In this document: piece after piece, positions 6,200 to 6,884 of the stretch | How the letters are laid out: every line of letters begins with the position of its first letter | Numbering within the stretch: position 1 is the stretch's first letter | The notes under the pieces: generated by a model | What the model was told of the DNA's origin: nothing | Database searches by the model: none | The model's input: the letters and a program-made list of their open reading frames with translations, nothing else | Position numbers and translations under genes: made by a program | NCBI GenBank assembly: GCA_029287555.1 | Contig: JARFQX010000440.1 | Coordinates: 1 to 6,884 of the forward strand | Source: Rubripirellula sp. | GTDB taxonomy: Bacteria > Planctomycetota > Planctomycetia > Pirellulales > Pirellulaceae | DNA length: 6,884 nucleotides | Reading direction: 5' to 3'

Positions 6200-6418
6200 C
6201 TACAGGATACCACCGTGGGTCCGAATGGGCGTCAGGTGACTTGGCTGGTCGAGAAACCAGAACCGTTCCCATTCATCCACAAGTGAACGCAGGTCCTCCG
6301 AGGTGTACAGCAACTGCTGAACACGACGTTCGGGACGCGCCGAGTAGAGCGGCACGAAGCAGCCGACCGACGTGGTCAAGCAGCCGGCCAGCATGATGAT
6401 TTGAAAACAACGTCGCAT
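6200..6418 (-). CDS. Small putative lipoprotein, conserved-hypothetical type
   Basis: A 72-residue protein of unknown function. Its N-terminus is MRRCFQIIMLAGCLTTSVGC: two arginines, a hydrophobic stretch and a lipobox-like SVGC, so Cys20 is the predicted lipidated residue after signal peptidase II cleavage (LAGC at 10-13 is a second, less likely candidate because it would leave too short a hydrophobic core). The mature part is polar (SARPERRVQQLLYTSEDLR) and ends with an aromatic-rich WERFWFLDQPSH and P.RTHGGI. I associate this ending with a short protein family in planctomycetes, from memory and unverified. The start is ATG 6418, because GGAGGA lies seven bases before it; an ATG five codons upstream (6433) overlaps that site and is less likely. 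The stop is TAG 6200-6202. It lies 63 bp after the HU-family gene on the same strand, suggesting co-transcription. Confidence 0.75.
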   Translation of the reverse strand: MRRCFQIIMLAGCLTTSVGCFVPLYSARPERRVQQLLYTSEDLRSLVDEWERFWFLDQPSHLTPIRTHGGIL

Positions 6419-6425
6419 CGGGCGT

Positions 6426-6431
6426 TCCTCC
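6426..6431 (-). promoter_or_regulatory. Shine-Dalgarno site that fixes the lipoprotein start
   Basis: GGAGGA on the minus strand, seven bases before ATG 6418. It is one of only two good ribosome sites in the window. It places translation at 6418 and not at the in-frame ATG 6433, whose G is the first base of this motif. Confidence 0.75.
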
Positions 6432-6481
6432 ATGAACGACTGGCTCTCGTTGATCAGTCAGTTAGGTGGCAAAATCGTTGG

Positions 6482-6874
6482 TTACGTGTCCCAGCGGCCG
6501 CTAGGGCCGTCGGGTGAATCGTCGCGAGGACGGACCTCGCTTGGCTGTTCGGGTTCACCGTCGCCCGCGTCCCGCACGCGCCGCTCTTCGGCTTCGTCCA
6601 GGTCGCGTACTTTGGCTTCCATGTATTTGCCCGGCTTGAAGGTCACGACGTGCTTTCGAGGCACATCGACCTGCTCACCAGTTCTCGGATTGCGAGCCTT
6701 TCGGGCCGCCCGTGGCTTGACCTCGAAAACGCCGAAGTTGCGAAGTTCAATCCGCCGTTCTCGTACCAAGGACTCGATAATCGCGTCAAACGTCTTTTGG
6801 ACGATATCTTTCGTTTGTTGTTGAGTCAGCCCAACCTCTTCCGAGATCGTTCTCACGATGTCTTTCTTGGTCAC
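6482..6874 (-). CDS. HU/IHF-family DNA-binding protein with acidic C-terminal tail
   Basis: Nucleoid-associated protein expected to work as a dimer that bends DNA. Residues 1-90 are a complete HU/IHF domain: MTKKDIVRTISEE and helix 1-2, then IELRNFGVFEVKPRAARKAR, the arm-tip motif RNPRTGE (61-67) with Pro63, and VVTFKPGK..EAKV closing the domain. The family is normally 90-100 residues; here residues 91-130 form an extra tail, low in hydrophobics and with 14 Asp/Glu against 6 Arg, plus several Pro and Gly, probably disordered. The start is GTG 6874, preceded by GGGAG at 6880-6884 with a five-base spacer, which agrees with the usual family start. The stop is TAA 6482-6484. Whether it is HU- or IHF-like cannot be told by eye. 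It is followed on the same strand by the small lipoprotein gene. Confidence 0.92.
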   Translation of the reverse strand: MTKKDIVRTISEEVGLTQQQTKDIVQKTFDAIIESLVRERRIELRNFGVFEVKPRAARKARNPRTGEQVDVPRKHVVTFKPGKYMEAKVRDLDEAEERRVRDAGDGEPEQPSEVRPRDDSPDGPSGRWDT

Positions 6875-6879
6875 TCTGA

Positions 6880-6884
6880 CTCCC
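6880..6884 (-). promoter_or_regulatory. Shine-Dalgarno site of the HU-family gene
   Basis: GGGAG on the minus strand at the window edge, five bases before GTG 6874. It supports the GTG start; the frame is still open to the edge, so this site is what fixes it, together with the typical HU N-terminus. Confidence 0.6.

Overview
The window reads as chromosomal DNA of moderately high GC from a bacterium, most likely a planctomycete of the Rhodopirellula/Pirellula type. This placement is an inference. It rests on the general look of the proteins, the scarcity of Shine-Dalgarno sequences, a small lipoprotein with an ending (FLDQPSH..P.RTHGGI) I associate with that group, and a palindromic intergenic element of a kind I associate with its genomes. 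No rRNA, tRNA, CRISPR array, transposase or phage gene is visible.

Layout, left to right: (a) a SAM-dependent methyltransferase on the minus strand, cut by an in-frame TAG, with recognisable C-terminal homology continuing to the window edge; (b) a 309-bp spacer with a 20-bp tandem repeat; (c) a plus-strand pair, a STAS (anti-sigma-antagonist-like) gene with a frameshift followed at once by a GlgX-type glycogen debranching enzyme; (d) a compound repeat of about 206 bp (tandem heptamers around a 106-bp imperfect palindrome) between two convergent genes; (e) an intact minus-strand GH13 alpha-amylase-family gene; (f) a 320-bp divergent spacer; (g) a plus-strand GT4 glycosyltransferase; (h) a hairpin between convergent genes; (i) a minus-strand pair, an HU/IHF-family protein with an acidic tail followed by a 72-residue putative lipoprotein.

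The functional theme of the centre is alpha-glucan metabolism: debranching enzyme and GH13 enzyme tail to tail, with a GT4 glycosyltransferase beside them. The most notable signal is damage concentrated in the left half: an amber codon in the methyltransferase, a one-base frame break in the STAS gene, a debranching-enzyme 5' end whose homology extends upstream of any usable start, a 15-bp in-frame duplication, and an in-frame loss of roughly 110 residues including the third GH13 catalytic carboxylate. The genes on the right look intact. This is either real decay of a STAS-glgX module or errors in the consensus; re-reading the raw data would decide. I did not find a convincing new defence or biosynthetic system.
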